From: Phaffia rhodozyma | Taxonomy: Eukaryota; Basidiomycota; Tremellomycetes; Cystofilobasidiales; Mrakiaceae | Direction: 5' to 3' | DNA: 64,000 bases | Assembly: GCA_014706385.1 (NCBI GenBank) | Contig: JACGZH010000003.1 | Coordinates: 1,071,501 to 1,135,500, forward strand | Part shown: piece by piece, positions 37,731 to 50,611 of the stretch | Numbering within the stretch: position 1 is the stretch's first letter | Layout: each line of letters starts with the position of its first letter | Translations under genes and position numbers: made by a program | The notes under the pieces: generated by a model | Database searches by the model: none | What the model saw: the letters and a program-made list of their open reading frames with translations, nothing else | Told to the model about the DNA's origin: nothing

Positions 37731-38176
37731 CTAATATCTGAGGTAGTCTTCATCAAGAGAGCTATTCAAGCCTAAATATTGTACGTATATGTCTGATTCG
37801 TTCTTGATCTTGAGTTGCATATGGAAGAATGCCAGATAGACATATGTCGTGGTGGCGTTGGTTGGGCCTCCGAAAGTCGTATTTATTCCTCCCTCCTCCC
37901 AGGGTTGAAGGAAAAAAATAAACCTAGATACATCCCCAACCGAGCAACCTGACTTGACATCCTTGCCTTTGTATCTTCTCCTCGAATGCTCTGATACAGT
38001 CATCCGTTCAGTTCATCTGCAACAGCCCTAAAATCACCTAACGAGATGGACGTAAGTCTGAGCGATGCCAGCTTTCTCTCTCCGCCACAAGATTCATTGT
38101 GCTTACCATCTCTATCAAATTGCTCGATGTAAATCTCCACCTGTCTCATTATGTTTTCCTCTCCGGTATCTGCCAT
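37731..38176 (-). CDS. Small hypothetical protein overlapping the 5' end of CRM1
   Basis: On the minus strand an ATG at 38176 opens [20 protein letters not shown] followed by DRD, ending at a GTAAGC donor near 38106. Joining to the acceptor TATCAG near 37988 gives EHSRRRYKGKDVKS and a frame open to NESDIYVQYLGLNSSLDEDY and a stop at 37731. Another intron may lie within this second block. The start codon sits inside intron 1 of CRM1, and the proposed intron spans the 6-nt first coding exon of CRM1. I do not recognise the family. The exon structure is plausible but unconfirmed; it could also be noncoding. Confidence 0.4.
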
Positions 38177-41100
38177 CTTAAATCGAATATACATCGTTCT
38201 CGTAGGCCATTCTCGATTTCTCGACCGAGCTAGACATTGGCCTTCTGGACCGGGTGGTCAATGCATTCTATACTGGGCCTCCGGCAGTAAGTCGTTCTTG
38301 AAATCGGTTTCCACGTTCATGAGCTCTCGCTGAGCATGACTGACTCTTCCTTCGTATGCTATATCATCGCCACGTGTTTTTACATCCTACAGGAGCAACA
38401 AATGGCTCAGCAGGTTCTTACACAGTTCCAGGAGCACCCTGATGCGTGGCAAAGAGTTCCAAATGTCTTGCAGCAGGCTTCGAATCTACAGACCAAAGTA
38501 CGTGCAAAGAAGTGTGGCATGTTAGATAGCATGATCATCTCGAATTCACAACCTGATGCGAGTCTTTTCTCTCTTTTTACGTGTCATACCTTAGTACATT
38601 GGTCTACAAGTCTTAGAAAAGCTCATCCAGACGCGTTGGAAGGCGCTTCCTGCCGAGCAGAGAGGAGGTAAGAATATCTTCGTTGCCCGCGTCATGTGTA
38701 CGCCTGAAATCTACAAGCTGACGTTGCTTCTTGAATAAACACCTCTCATCCAAATTTACAGGAATCAGAAACTTTATTGTTGGTGTGATTATGGAGATCT
38801 CCTCGGACGAAGCAAACCTTCGTCGGCAGAGAGTCTACATAAACAAGCTCAATCTTATTCTGGTTCAGGTAAGTTCATTCATATGTTCTGGCTGCTAAGC
38901 TATTGACATCCGATTGATACTTATCTGTCCTGGCATAATCTTTCTTCACAGGTTCTTAAGCAAGACTGGCCTGCAAACTGGCCTGCTTTTATTCCAGAAG
39001 TAAGTCTATCCGCACATACCTCTTGCTGATCTCTTCCGAATCAGTAACATCAACTCACCATCTTTCTCAACTTTGTTCGTTCATTCTTCATAGATTGTCG
39101 CATCCTCAAAGACTTCCCTTTCCCTTTGTGAGAACAACATGGTGATTCTCAAGCTTCTTTCCGAAGAGATCTTCGATTACTCTGCCGAGCAGATGACCCA
39201 GGCCAAGACCAAAGCTCTCAAGTATCAGATGTGTGGAGAGTTTTCAGAAATTTTCCAGCTTTGTTCTGAGGTGCTGGAAAAGGCCCAAAAACCTAGCTTG
39301 ATTAAGGCTACTTTGGAAACATTGTTGAGGTTCTTAAATTGGATCCCATTGGGCTACATTTTCGAAACCGCTATCATCGATCACCTTGTATCGCGGGTGA
39401 GTTTCCAACTTTCTCCCTTGATTGTGATCTTAGCGTTGACATTCGTTTGCCTACACAATCAATTATTCACACAACTCAGTTCCTCGAGGTCCCAGAGTTC
39501 AGGAACGTTACTCTCAAGTGTCTTTCAGAGATCGGTGGTCTTAGTGTAGGAACCGAGTTCAACCAGAAGTTTGTGACCTTGTTCCAGATGGTTATGACTT
39601 CAATCAACAAAATGATTCCTCCGTCTACTAGTGAGCGCTTTATCTTGTTCAGCCAAGCAGTGGCTCAGCTGCTGAAAACAAATGCTCAACCTTCTCTTGT
39701 TCTATCTCACAGACATCGCTGGTGCCTACAACGACTCCTCAGATGCCGATCAGGAGCTCATTCAAAATCTCGCTCTTTTCCTTGCAAACTTCCTTCGAGA
39801 GCATCTCAAGCTTGTAGAGAATGACCAGAACAAAGAGCTTCTTCTCAACGCGCACCTCTACTTGGTCAAAATCTCGCAAGTCGAGGAGCGGGAGGTTTTC
39901 AAGATCTGTTTGGAATATTGGGCCAAGCTTGTTGCTGAACTATATGAGGAGATTCAATCGGTTCGTTGATGAAATTCTCGATCTCATTCACTCTGTTCCT
40001 GTTTTCTCATCATGTGTCTCTTGTTTTTCAATCGCCGCAGCTACCGATACCCGATATCCACCCTCTGATGAGCTTGAACCTGGGAGTCGGCGCAACTGGA
40101 GGAGCTGGTATGCTTGGTAGCGCAAACTTAAGGAAAAATATTTATGCCGAGGTCTTGTCGAATTTGCGATTGGTGATGATTGAGAGAATGGTCAAGCCGG
40201 AAGAGGTAAGCGAAGAGTTTTCATGTTTTTGAGCCCACAAGAAAGATCTGACAAATTTTCGATTTGCGCTTTCTCCTCATCATCAAACTAGGTTTTGGTT
40301 GTTGAGAACGATGAAGGAGAGGTCGTCAGAGAGTTCATGAAGGAGTCAGACACCATCGTGCTTTACAAAAGTATGAGGGAAGTTCTCGTGTACCTCACTC
40401 ACTTGGATGTTCTCGACACCGAAAACATTATGACTGAGAAGTTATCGAAACAGGTATGTTCCGTCATTTTCAGGTATGTCGCGATTCATGCGCTGACTCT
40501 TCTCATCTCTTCTACAGATTGATGGTTCAGAGTGGTCTTGGGCAAACCTCAACACCCTTTGTTGGGCTATCGGCTCTATTTCGGGAGCTATGAGTAAGCT
40601 GCAACACTTCATCATACCGAGTATTCTTGTGACTGACCAGTTGTGATGTGTTTTTATCATCATGTTTGAACAGATGAGGAGGCTGAAAAGCGATTCTTGG
40701 TTCAGGTCATCAAGGATCTTTTAGGTCTGGTGGAAGTCAAGCGAGGGAAGGACAACAAGGCCGTTGTGGCGTCCGATATCATGTATATTGTCGGACAGTA
40801 CCCTCGTTTCCTCAGAGCTCATTGGAAGTTCTTGAAGACGGTCGTCAACAAGTTGTTCGAGTTCATGCACGAGAGTCATGAAGGTGAGCGTATGAAGAAA
40901 ACTTTTCTCTTGACGAGATGATGGCTGTCTAACAATAACGTCTCTTTTCCTCTAACTTCTCAATGACAGGTGTCCAGGATATGGCTTGTGATACGTTCAT
41001 CAAGATTGCTCAAAAATGTCGACGGCACTTTGTGGCGCAGCAGTCTGGAGAGCAAGAGCCCTTCATCGATGAAATTCTCCGCACTTTGCATCGAATCACA

Positions 41101-43045
41101 GTCGATCTCTCGCCTCAGCAGGTACGCCTTCATCTGTCTCAGAATTTGGTTTCATAGTAAATATATATTCAGACGCTGCCTTCTTGTGTCTCCAATAAAC
41201 TAGGTTCACACATTCTACGAAGCCGTTGGCTACATGATTGCTGCTCAGCCTAACAAGCCCACGCAAGAGCGGCTCATCGCCAAGCTCATGGAGATGCCCA
41301 ACAACGCTGTATGCGGATGTTCCTTCAAAGTCTTTGACATGCAATTTTCAGAGAACCATACTCATGTTGTGTTGTTTGGCCATTTTCAATAGTGGGACTC
41401 TCTTATGGCCCAAGCTGCTAGCAACATTGATGTGCTGTCAAATCCTGACAATGTGAAGATCATGTCCAACATTCTCAAAACAAATGTCTCTGCTTGTGGA
41501 TCCATTGGCACCTTTTTCGCCCCTCAGCTTGGTCGAATTTGGAGTGATATGCTGGGGCTTTACAAGGCCGTTAGTGGTATCATCAGTCAGTCTGTGGCCG
41601 AGCAAGGTGAGTTTTCTATTCGCTATTTTATATCTGAAAGCTGTCTCTGACCTGGAGCATGAGCCTTTACCAAACACTTATAGGCCTTATTGCCACCAAG
41701 ACACCCAAAGTCCGAGGACTCCGAACAATCAAAAAAGAGATTCTGAAGTTGGTGGAGACTTACATCAAGAAGGCTGAAGATCTGGAGCAGGTCAACGCCA
41801 GCCTTATCCCATCGCTTCTCGACGCCGTTCTGGGCGACTACAACCAGAATGTCCCTGCAGCTCGAGATGCTGAGGTTCTCAACGTCATGACTACCATCGT
41901 CTCGCGTCTTGGAGTAAGCCCACCACAAAATGTTTTCAACACAGCGCAGTTTATCTGACACAGTTATCTTCCCTCGTTGCTTTGTAGCCTTTATTGACAG
42001 AGCAGGTTCCTCCGATCCTAGATGCAACGTTTGAATGCACCCTGGCCATGATCAATCAGGACTTTGCCGAGTACCCTGAGCATCGATCAGGTTTCTTCAA
42101 ATTCCTCCGAGCTGTCGATCTCAACTGCTTCCCTGGTAAGTTAGATCTATATATATATAAACGTGACTATGTGTTAATCATTTGCGTGACTTGTTTTCGT
42201 TCAGCTCTTGCATCCCTTCCTCCCCCAACATTCAAGCTTATCGTCGATAGTGCGATCTGGGCCATCAAGCATAGTATGCGTGACATTGCTGATATCGGAC
42301 TAAACTGTGAGTTTCTCGAATCCAATAAATTCATGTGTTGCGTTTGCATACATCAACTGACAATGGCTGGTGATGCTCTTTTTCTCTATCGTGCTTATTT
42401 TAGTCACCCTCGAGCTGGTTGATAACTTCGCCAAGACTGAGGAGCTCGGAATCGCTGATGGTTTCTTCCAACTTTATTTGGTTCGATTGGTGACTGATAT
42501 TCTCAGTGTGCTTGTCGATCCTGATCACAAGTCGGGTCAGTTCCCATCGTTCTCACTGCAAGGTTACATCGATCTGTTCATAAAGAAGCTTATCTGAGCT
42601 CTTTAAAACTACATATCTTTCAACAGGTTTCAAGACTCAGAGTGTCATCTTGCAGCGACTGCTTCACTTCACCATGAACGGCTTGGTTAAGGTTCCAATC
42701 TTCGACCCCGCAAGTGTGCCGAATCCCAACATCAACAATGCTGAATATCTGAGAGATTACATCAACGGCCTCATGGGCAGCGCATTCCCTCACCTGCAGC
42801 CAGCGCAGATTCGACAGAGTGTCGAGCTCATGTTTGTCGCTCATGAAGACCCCAACAAGTTCAAGCTCGCTCTACGAGATTTCCTGATCACAATGAAGGA
42901 GTACTCTGGTGAAGATGCTGAGACCTTCCTGGTTGACAAGGATGCCGAAACAGCTCAGAAGGCCAAGGACGACCGGGAAGCCGCTATGAGGGTTCCGGGT
43001 CTGTTGAAACCTTCTCAGATCGACGATGTCGATGAGGAGTTGTAG
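38046..43045 (+). CDS. CRM1: Exportin-1 (CRM1), nuclear export receptor
   Basis: CRM1 is the RanGTP-dependent receptor for proteins with leucine-rich export signals. The first coding exon is only ATGGAC (38046-38051) before a GTAAGT donor; exon 2 begins [20 protein letters not shown]. The importin-beta N-terminal domain follows ([20 protein letters not shown]), then [80 protein letters not shown] and [18 protein letters not shown], ending DDVDEEL. HEAT repeats cover about 1,080 residues, the normal length. The residue aligned with the leptomycin-B cysteine (human Cys528) is Val, codon 40730-40732, in [17 protein letters not shown]. More than a dozen introns interrupt the gene. Confidence 0.96.
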
Positions 43046-43444
43046 TCTGTGAATCTTACTAGAATTTGATTTAGTTCATCTTTTAATCATCTTTTCTTTT
43101 TCTTTTCTTTTTCAATACTCTCGTCCTGTGTCCCCTTTCTCTCTCCCCTATTCATTCACCTTTCGGTTTCTTTCTTCACTTGTCCCGTTCATTCTTTCCT
43201 TTCTATACTTTTCGCTACATCACTACTTCTTCTCCTTCCCTTCTTACGACCCTACCTCTCTTCCTCTTTTCCCACATAAAGTCTTGCATACTACCCCCCG
43301 TATTCCCTTTTCTCTTTTTCCCTTCTCTGCCAGTCGTCTAACATGTATTTCTGCTAACAATGACCTGAGTTGAGCACTCTAGAGACTGAAACATGTGAAC
43401 GGCAAAACACTCCTTCCTAGAAAATTGATAATTGACAGCATTGA
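43046..43444. other. Convergent 3' flanks of CRM1 and LIN1
   Basis: From about 43080 to 43330 the plus strand is strongly pyrimidine-rich (TTTTC/CTTTC runs), a likely 3' UTR. Open frames here are low-complexity Ser/Phe/Leu and are not supported as genes. Confidence 0.5.
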
Positions 43445-44943
43445 TCAACCAAATAGGGTCCAGAATCCTACCCACTCAGGTGCAGCCCCTACTCTTCGAA
43501 GTTCTACCCTCTCGGGGGCTCCTCCTAAACCACCAAAGAACCCTTGCGCTCTCCACTGCAATATCGAAGGTTTCGGGAAGGGGCCTGAACGATCAAGATT
43601 TGTCGGTTAGGTAATTAAGATACGGTAAGGAGAAGGAAGAGGAGAGGAAAGCACTAACCAAATACTTCACGCTCTACAGGTCGTTCTGATTCCGGAAGGG
43701 ATCGGATATACTCCATTGAGTATCGGTACTCGTATTTTGATCCATCATCTGCCAGTAACGAAGACGTCGAGGGAGGAACGACAGATTCTGACGATTGGCC
43801 AGTGGTAGACGCACTGTTGGCGACTGAGGAAGAAGCTGGTGGAGGAAGGAGTCGTGAGAGAGCTTCACGGGTCATGTTATAGAGATCAAGCTGACCAAGT
43901 GCTGTGAGATCAGAAACGATGGTAGAAAGTCGGTCGAATGAACTCGGAGCGCTCGGTTCCGTTGTCGTCGTCGTCGATGCTAATGGCTCGGCGTCCATAT
44001 GGTCTGATGTGGAAGGCGCAGGAGTAGCGGCTACTGCTGCTGCTGACGTCAACGCTCTTTTCCGTTCCTTCTGCTTCTCCGCCCATGTCAATCTTTTGCC
44101 AGGCTTTCCACTGCCCGAGCCAGCTCCCAACCTTTGTAGGCCCTTGAGAACAGTTTCTGAGGGCTCCAGAAGCGCGACAATTTCTGCGACCAAGTCTTCT
44201 CGTCTCGGTCCATCCCTGACTTCCTCCATCTCCTTCTTCTTTCGTTCCTCCTCTGCTTTGTCTCTCTTCCGCTTCGCCTCCCTTGCCTTCCTTATCTCTG
44301 CTTTTCCGTCCAACCCGTCCATCCATCGGTCATGGATCTCCAGTCGGTCCTTGGCATTATTCACGTAGGCACCGTCCTCCGTGAACGCGCCTTCCCTCAG
44401 CTCTGCCTTCATGTTGAAAGACGAAAGCTCATAACCCATTCCATCCTTCGAATCATCTGATTTGAATCCATCGTCGTCTTCATCTCCATTTCCAAATTCT
44501 TGTCCTTCGATGTCTCCAAGTCCGAGATACTTGTCTTTTCCGGACTTGGCATTGCCTTTGCCTTTGTTATTGGTAGCTGCTGAAGATGTAGGCTCGGCGA
44601 ACATGTCGTCTGAGTTGTCATCTTCCTCAGGGTTTGCGCCAGGTTTTCGCGATGGGACAACGCCTTCTCCGTCATCGGAAGAGTCGGAGTCGTAGCCTTG
44701 AGTGTTGACTTCTCTTCGATTCTGATGAGAATGAAAATAAGAAATTCAGTTTGAGGTAAAGGTATAGCATGATCAGAACCAAACCGTAAGCTTCAGAAGA
44801 CGTACTTTGACGTCCTCTAGATCGTCTTCATCTCCATCTATATCTGCTGTTGCTTCCAATCCGGCCTCGTCAAATTTCACACGCTTGGATTGTTGAGAGG
44901 CCGAGGATGAAGCTGACGGTGCTTCTTTTCTAGGAGGTGCCAT
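43445..44943 (-). CDS. LIN1: GYF-domain U5 snRNP-associated protein Lin1/CD2BP2
   Basis: CD2BP2/Lin1 associates with the U5 snRNP and tri-snRNP through its GYF domain. Exon 1 starts MAPPRKEAPSASSSASQQSK and KRVKFDEA; exon 2 has NTQGYDSDSSDDGEGVVP, FNMKAELREGAFTEDGAYVN and DRWMDGL, all conserved Lin1 segments. A GTTAGT donor after REVF then joins to an exon giving GPFPKPSILQWRAQGFFGG, which completes the GYF core (YEYRYSMEY...VFGPF...WRAQGFFG...VELRRV). Without this splice the frame would end just before the GYF motif. The stop is at 43447-43445. The gene diverges from the adenylyltransferase gene at 45115. Confidence 0.9.
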
Positions 44944-45114
44944 ATTGGTACGTGTGGTATCGTGTTCAGATGATGGTTGGAAGTAAAGCGAAAGCAGAAG
45001 AGACTGCCGAAAGTTGGTCCAAGATGACTAAGCGTATCCACACCCGCCCAACGATCTGCTCACCGCCGAGTCGTGCAACCTCGAGACGACGACAACGAGG
45101 AGTAAGCAGATGAG

Positions 45115-46583
45115 ATGGCCGACCAAACGTACGAGAGAGCTCTCGTCATTCTTCCACTGCCTACCCTCTTCACAGTACAGAGCCCATCGGTCTACCTCCA
45201 TTCTGTAAGACAGGCTTCGCTTCAAACCACCAAAGCGCTCACAATCTACTTCACTGGTCCCCTCTTTTCATCGTCATCAAACCTCAAGTTAGATCCATCC
45301 ATCCAATGGGATACTCTCCAATCCTTCCTGGGCAAGATATATGGTGAAGCCGTCCGAACAGCACAGAGCTTAGGCAGAGTCCTTTGGGACATTGATGTAT
45401 TGTTTGAAGGACTAGGAGAGGTCAGCACCTTGCCTGATACAACGCAAGTAGGATCAAAACGGGCAGAGTCCTCTGAGAAACAGACAAGCTGGGATGTTCT
45501 CTTCAGAGTTGAGAACGGTCAGTGCCATATCTCTTGGTATACAAGTTAACGAACTGCTGACAGTCTGTTCTTCCTCTGGCTCCGTTCACAGATGATCAGC
45601 CTGTCCCTCCTCAGATCCCTATCAATCCATCCTCTACACAAATCATCACATTACCTTTCTCTTCGCTTTCTCTCTCGGCCACCCCCGAATCACAGAGCAC
45701 AACATCTACCGACTGTTCCACGACCTTTCCTGTTGTTGCGCTGGGAGGTTCGTCTCAGTCTCATCGCGTCCACAACACGTGCACTTTCCACTGACTGAAC
45801 GTATCTTGCTCCGTTGTCACTTGAACTTGATAGGCTCATTCGATCACCTCCATGCAGGGCACAAGATTCTTTTGACAATGGCCGCGCTGATCACGTCCCG
45901 TAAACTCATCGTAGGAGTTAGCGGTACGTAAGCCTTCCTTCAAGTACTCTTTATCTCATGCTTACACCGTTCTCTTCAATGTTGTACATCTACTACAAAA
46001 TGTGTAATCAGATGATCCACTACTCACCAAAAAAGCCTATGCAAATCAGCTTGAACCACTTTCCCTTCGACTCGCGCTCGTCCATCGATTCCTCCGCCGA
46101 GTTAATCCCAAACTGGATTACGACGTGGTGCCCATTGGGGACGTTTACGGACCTACAGCGGTTGATGCAGATATCCAAGCATTGGTACTCAGTTGGGAGA
46201 CCGTAGCGGGTGGAAAAGCTGGTTCGTCTTTCTATTGTTGTCATGTTCCTCGACAAGACGAGTCGATATTCTGAAGAGCTTGTGCGCCCAAGTTCTCCCG
46301 CGATTGAATCTGATTCTTCTGATGTCTTCCTATGATCTTTCTTTGTTTCTGCTCTTCTTGATCGACTCATGAACTGATCCTCTTAGTTGACGACAAGCGA
46401 GCTGAACGAGGTCTTCCTGGCCTCAAGACGTTCATCATTGGAGTCTTGTCCCATACGACGGACGAAGATCTAGGAGAGGGTATTGGAGAAGAAGATGGGA
46501 AGAAGATGAAGGAGGCAAAAATGAGCTCGACATTCATCAGAGAATGGATCGAACATCATCCTGACGAGAGCGATTCTGCTTGA
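45115..46583 (+). CDS. CAB4: Pantetheine-phosphate adenylyltransferase (coenzyme A synthesis)
   Basis: The enzyme adenylates 4'-phosphopantetheine to dephospho-CoA, the fourth step of CoA synthesis. The nucleotidyltransferase motif is VVALGGSFDHLHAGHKILLT, with the HxGH signature as HAGH. RKLIVGVSDD follows, then KKAYANQLEPL, then VPIGDVYGPTAVDADIQALV and a WETVAGG segment, and STFIREW near the end, which fits the family ISST-type motif. The N-terminal third (TYERALVILPLPTLFTVQSP) is the usual fungal extension. Four introns are seen. The start ATG lies at 45115-45117, 171 nt from the divergent LIN1 start. Confidence 0.93.
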
Positions 46584-46728
46584 ACTAGACGGCCGAGCAA
46601 AGTCTTCTTCATAGTCATCTTCTTTCCTAGACTTCCGTGATATATATGCTATGTTTTGGCCATCTTTGTCTATCTTTTTCTTAACATGAGCTTTTCAAAT
46701 TTCTGGTCACGACGAGAACAAGGATCAT

Positions 46729-49700
46729 TCAAATGATATTCCCCCCACCCATCTCCGCCTCGTTCGCGCCCAACAGCCAACCGACACCTCTAGTGAACGC
46801 CCTCCTACCCGTATTCAAAATCTCCTCTTCCGGATGCCCTCCTCCCCCTGCGAAAAGACTTGCCACAGAAGGCGAGCCCGACCGACTGGGTGTTGATTCA
46901 CTATCTCTTCCTTGTTCTCCTTCTACAGTGACTGCTGACGTGGGCGTCTGAACGGTAGGTCGAAGGGAAGAAAGAGAAGAAGACAACTGATTGAATGTCC
47001 TACTGGCTGCTTGAGCCGCTAAATCTCGTTTTCGATGACCTGATCCAGATATATCGAACGATGTGCCGTTCAGCAGCGCGTTGGAAGAATGAGACCAGTC
47101 GAGGAGTTGTCCTTGAGCAGAGGAGAATAATCTTTCACGCGTACTGATCTGTCTTCCGCCTGATTGCATAGCCCCCGTCGCTAACGAAGTTGATCCAGGG
47201 ATAGATGAATGGATTGGGTTGGCAAGGTTTGTCTCTTCGAGTTTTCGCCAAGAAATCAGCAAATCCGGCACCATCTCCCCCGGACAGAGTAAGAGCGCAT
47301 GACCAAGAAGATCAAGTTTGCGATCGACGTCTTTGAATTCGGATTGTTTACCGAATTGGAAACACGTTCTCCAACAGACTTCGATGGCCTCTGATTCCAT
47401 CTCTTCCGTTGTGGGTACTCTATCTCCCGCCGATCCTCGGGGTTGAAGTTTCCCGCTCTCTGCCATCCTGATTGGACGAGATGATGCAGAAATAGAGAAC
47501 CCACGAACGGCTTCGATCATCTTCTCAACGTATCGAACACCTCGATCCCAATCTGTCGACTGACTCTGCACTGCCGCATCCGCCAACATACCCAGCGTCT
47601 TCACCTCCGCTGCTGTGTTGCCTGCGAATCCAAGTTTTTCGACCAGGTCGATGATGACCTCTGAATGCTTATAGGCGTCCTCGGATGTGGATAGGATTTG
47701 AGATACAAGCGAGAGCTTATCTTTTGTCAATCGGATCTCAAGTGGAGAGAGGGGAAGGTTTGATTGAGGCGAGATTAGGTTGTAAGAAGCGATTTTTGAG
47801 GTGGCTTCGATGAACAAACGCTCTTTAATGACAGCTGGAGTAGGCGGCGCTACAACTGTCAGGCTGGAGAAACAAAGAAAAGACAACGATCCAGAAGAAA
47901 TCATTTAGTCAGAAGCACATTCGTTCCTCAGCATCATAAGAACAAGTGTTCCTACCAGGTATATGCCAAATTCATATTTCCTTCATGGAGGTTTCCTGTC
48001 TCTGCATTTTCGTAGAATTCGATTGAAGCAGCTAGGACCAAGGATTCGACGACTGATGCATCCAAAAGAGGCGGTCGGATTGTTAACAACTTTTTTGCCG
48101 TCGCGAAATCTATCGATGCAAGAAATAAAGAACAACAGACAATCAGTAAGGCCAAAAGGAATGAATAACAGACAAAGATCCAAGATGAACGTACTTCCGA
48201 AACTGAGCAATCCTCCAAAATAAATCTTAACGATCTCAACCTCCTCCAACATTCCGAACGTCCCACCTCCACCGACCCCTCTTAATTTCTTCATATCACT
48301 GAGCAAAGCCTCCCAATCACCACCAGCCCTTGCTTTCCCTCTGACGGTCGTAGCTTTCGCCACTGCTTCAGCCTTTTCTCCGCCCCGCCTAGCTAACCTG
48401 GTGGCCCACGCGAGCTGCTCTCGCTTGTCCTGCGCTGAAAGGATGAACCAACCCAGCGGCGCTGGAACTCCCCACTTTGCCAACATTTCTGCGGATGTCA
48501 GATGAACATCAAGCGTGTCCAACAACTCGCTTAATGCTGGTGGCTGAAGAGGCTTGAAAAATGTCAATAATTCGGCCGGTGGCGGCGGTGGTGCTGCCGG
48601 ACTCGGTTTAAGAAACTGAGCTAGCGCGAGAAGAGTGGTCTCGCCTTCACCGTCTTCTCTGTCGTCCGGGCCGAACTCCCAGGCGGGCATACATTCAAAA
48701 ATTGAGCTCATCACGTCCCATCGGTTTGTCGCAGTTGATCCGTAGAGAATGGAGAGCGCCAATCGAGAGACCTCATCATCTCGTTTGAGAATTCGTTCAT
48801 GCTCTGGAAGGATGGCTTTGGAGGCAGCAAACACCTGGGCGGCTAGATCCAACGGGGCAGAAAGGAGCCAAGATTGAACTAACTGAGAAGGAAGCCCAGG
48901 GTTTGGGTTCTCTGTTCGTTCTGATCGAGAAACCAATACGTATAGATATGGGAAGACAAGCGACTGAAAGAGTGGGATAATAGTCGATGGGGTTGCGAAT
49001 CGGAGATATCCAGCTGTGATTTCTTCTGGTGAAGACGTTCTCCATCGAGCGAGCGTCCAATCGTCTTTATCTACTAACATTGAACTGGGCTCCGGTTTGC
49101 CATTTTTGTAGCCTTGCAAGACAGAGGTTGATGCAATAGACGGCGCGTCGTAGATCAGCTTAGACAAAAGACTGAGATCCTCGCCCAAAGAGTCCAGATT
49201 GGGGACCGAAAGTGAAGCCGCGTGCTGCACGTAGACGAGCGAGATATCAACCAGACCCGAATTTGCCTCGATAGATTCCACCCGGGACCTGTACCAGTCT
49301 GAAACTTCCGACGCGGTTGCTGGAAACGGTTTAGGTGAGTAGGTTGTGTCGATAGAAAGTGAGCCGTTTGAAGACTGGAGACTTTCTTGAGCAAATGCTT
49401 CCCAGGTCCAATCATCCTGGTTGTCCGACGAAGAAATGAGCTGAGTAGCCCATTCGGTCTCCTTTTCACCAAACGGTTCGCACCGAGGTAGGATTGAGTG
49501 GAATTCTTCAGGAGGGACCCAATCTGGAATAGCTTCGAGGATGGAGAATCGATAGGGAACAAGCTCGGAATGGAGGTGTTTGATCAAAATAAGCAAGTTG
49601 GGAAGTTGGGTTGGGGTCGTGAGAAGGAGAGCGAGATGCAATGCAGGATTCGTTAAGAGTTCCACGAGGGTAAATGGGAGTGGAGACGATGGTCTCGGGA

Positions 49701-50277
49701 TGACGACAGGTTTATCTACATCATCTGAGGTCTTTGAAGAGGCGGACAGAACTGGAGAAGAGGAGGACGGTATTGGGTTCTCTTCGTCTTCATCGCTCTC
49801 TTGAGCCCACGGATCGTCATCTATCACGACCTCCGTGTCCTCCATCTCGACATCGTTACCAGTCTCACCACTCGCATCGGGCAAACTCTCTTCACTTACT
49901 CCCTCATGGTTATCATCGAGATTGCCACTTTGTTCCAGCTCCAACCAAGCGTTCAGTCTATTTCTTCTTTTCTTTAATTCTGACCTGGCACTGAGAATGT
50001 CCTTCAGCTCTTGTTGGTCGCTCAAGAGTTCCTGCCAGGCGTCACGCGCGGTCTTGGCCTCTCCAGACAAAGAAGAGAGAGTGTGCTCGACAGCCAAGCG
50101 GGCAGTTTCTTCAGAAGAGGCAGAGACAGATAGGCCTCGGTCGAGGGCCTTCTGAATGTCGGGCAGATCTGTTGTTGAAGCGGAGGTGATTAGAAGAACA
50201 GCTTGGACAAGCCAAGCGGGGTCGATATCAGAGGATAGAAGAGGAAAGGCCTCTTGTGGAGTTAGGGACGTCATCAT
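46729..50277 (-). CDS. SEC39: Sec39/NBAS-like subunit of the Dsl1 ER tethering complex
   Basis: Sec39 (Dsl3) is a helical subunit of the Dsl1 complex that tethers COPI vesicles at the ER. The large first exon begins MMTSLTPQEAFPLLSSDIDP, has LTNPALHLALLLTTPTQLP, and ends near GMLEEVEIVKIYFGG. Two short introns lead to DFATAKKLLTIRPPLLD and then VIKERLFIEATSKIASYNLI. The C-terminal part gives VCWRTCFQFGKQSEFKDVDR with KLDLLGHALLLCP and DLLISWRKLEE, the conserved Sec39 end. Length is about 1,120 residues, within the range of fungal Sec39-domain proteins. The extreme C-terminus after WRKLEE is Ser/Gly-rich and probably flexible. Confidence 0.85.
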
Positions 50278-50611
50278 GGGCGGTAAATAGCAAGAGACAT
50301 GAACCAGAGAGGGTAAGCGAGTGATCCTTGACGTATGTACGTGGTTGTGTCGAAGCGATGATCGTCGTCGTCGTCGTCGTTGTCGTCGCTGAGAAGGAGA
50401 TGGAGTTTGTACTTGTATATTGTTTTATATCTAGTCTTTTTCTGTTTCTTTTTCTTTTTCTTTTCTTTTCTTTTCTTTATTCTCCTCACGCTCTCTTCTT
50501 TCATCAACGGCACTTCTACGATCGAGAATTGCACCTTGATATATCTAACGACATGATAGTCAAGTATCCTCTGTAACAATGAATCTAGATAAAGACCAAA
50601 AATCTATTTGT
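50278..50611. repeat. Spacer with (CGT)n repeat and long polypyrimidine tract
   Basis: This SEC39 promoter/peroxiredoxin 3' spacer holds (TCG/CGT)n at about 50362-50389 and a near-pure T/C tract at about 50433-50480. Transcribed from the minus strand the latter would be purine-rich. Both are low-complexity and prone to length change; no exon is supported. Confidence 0.7.

Noticed and set aside
43654..43656. TAG as the stop codon of LIN1
   Set aside because: Stopping here would end just before the GYF core; a GTTAGT donor overlaps it and the next exon supplies GPF...WRAQGFFG.
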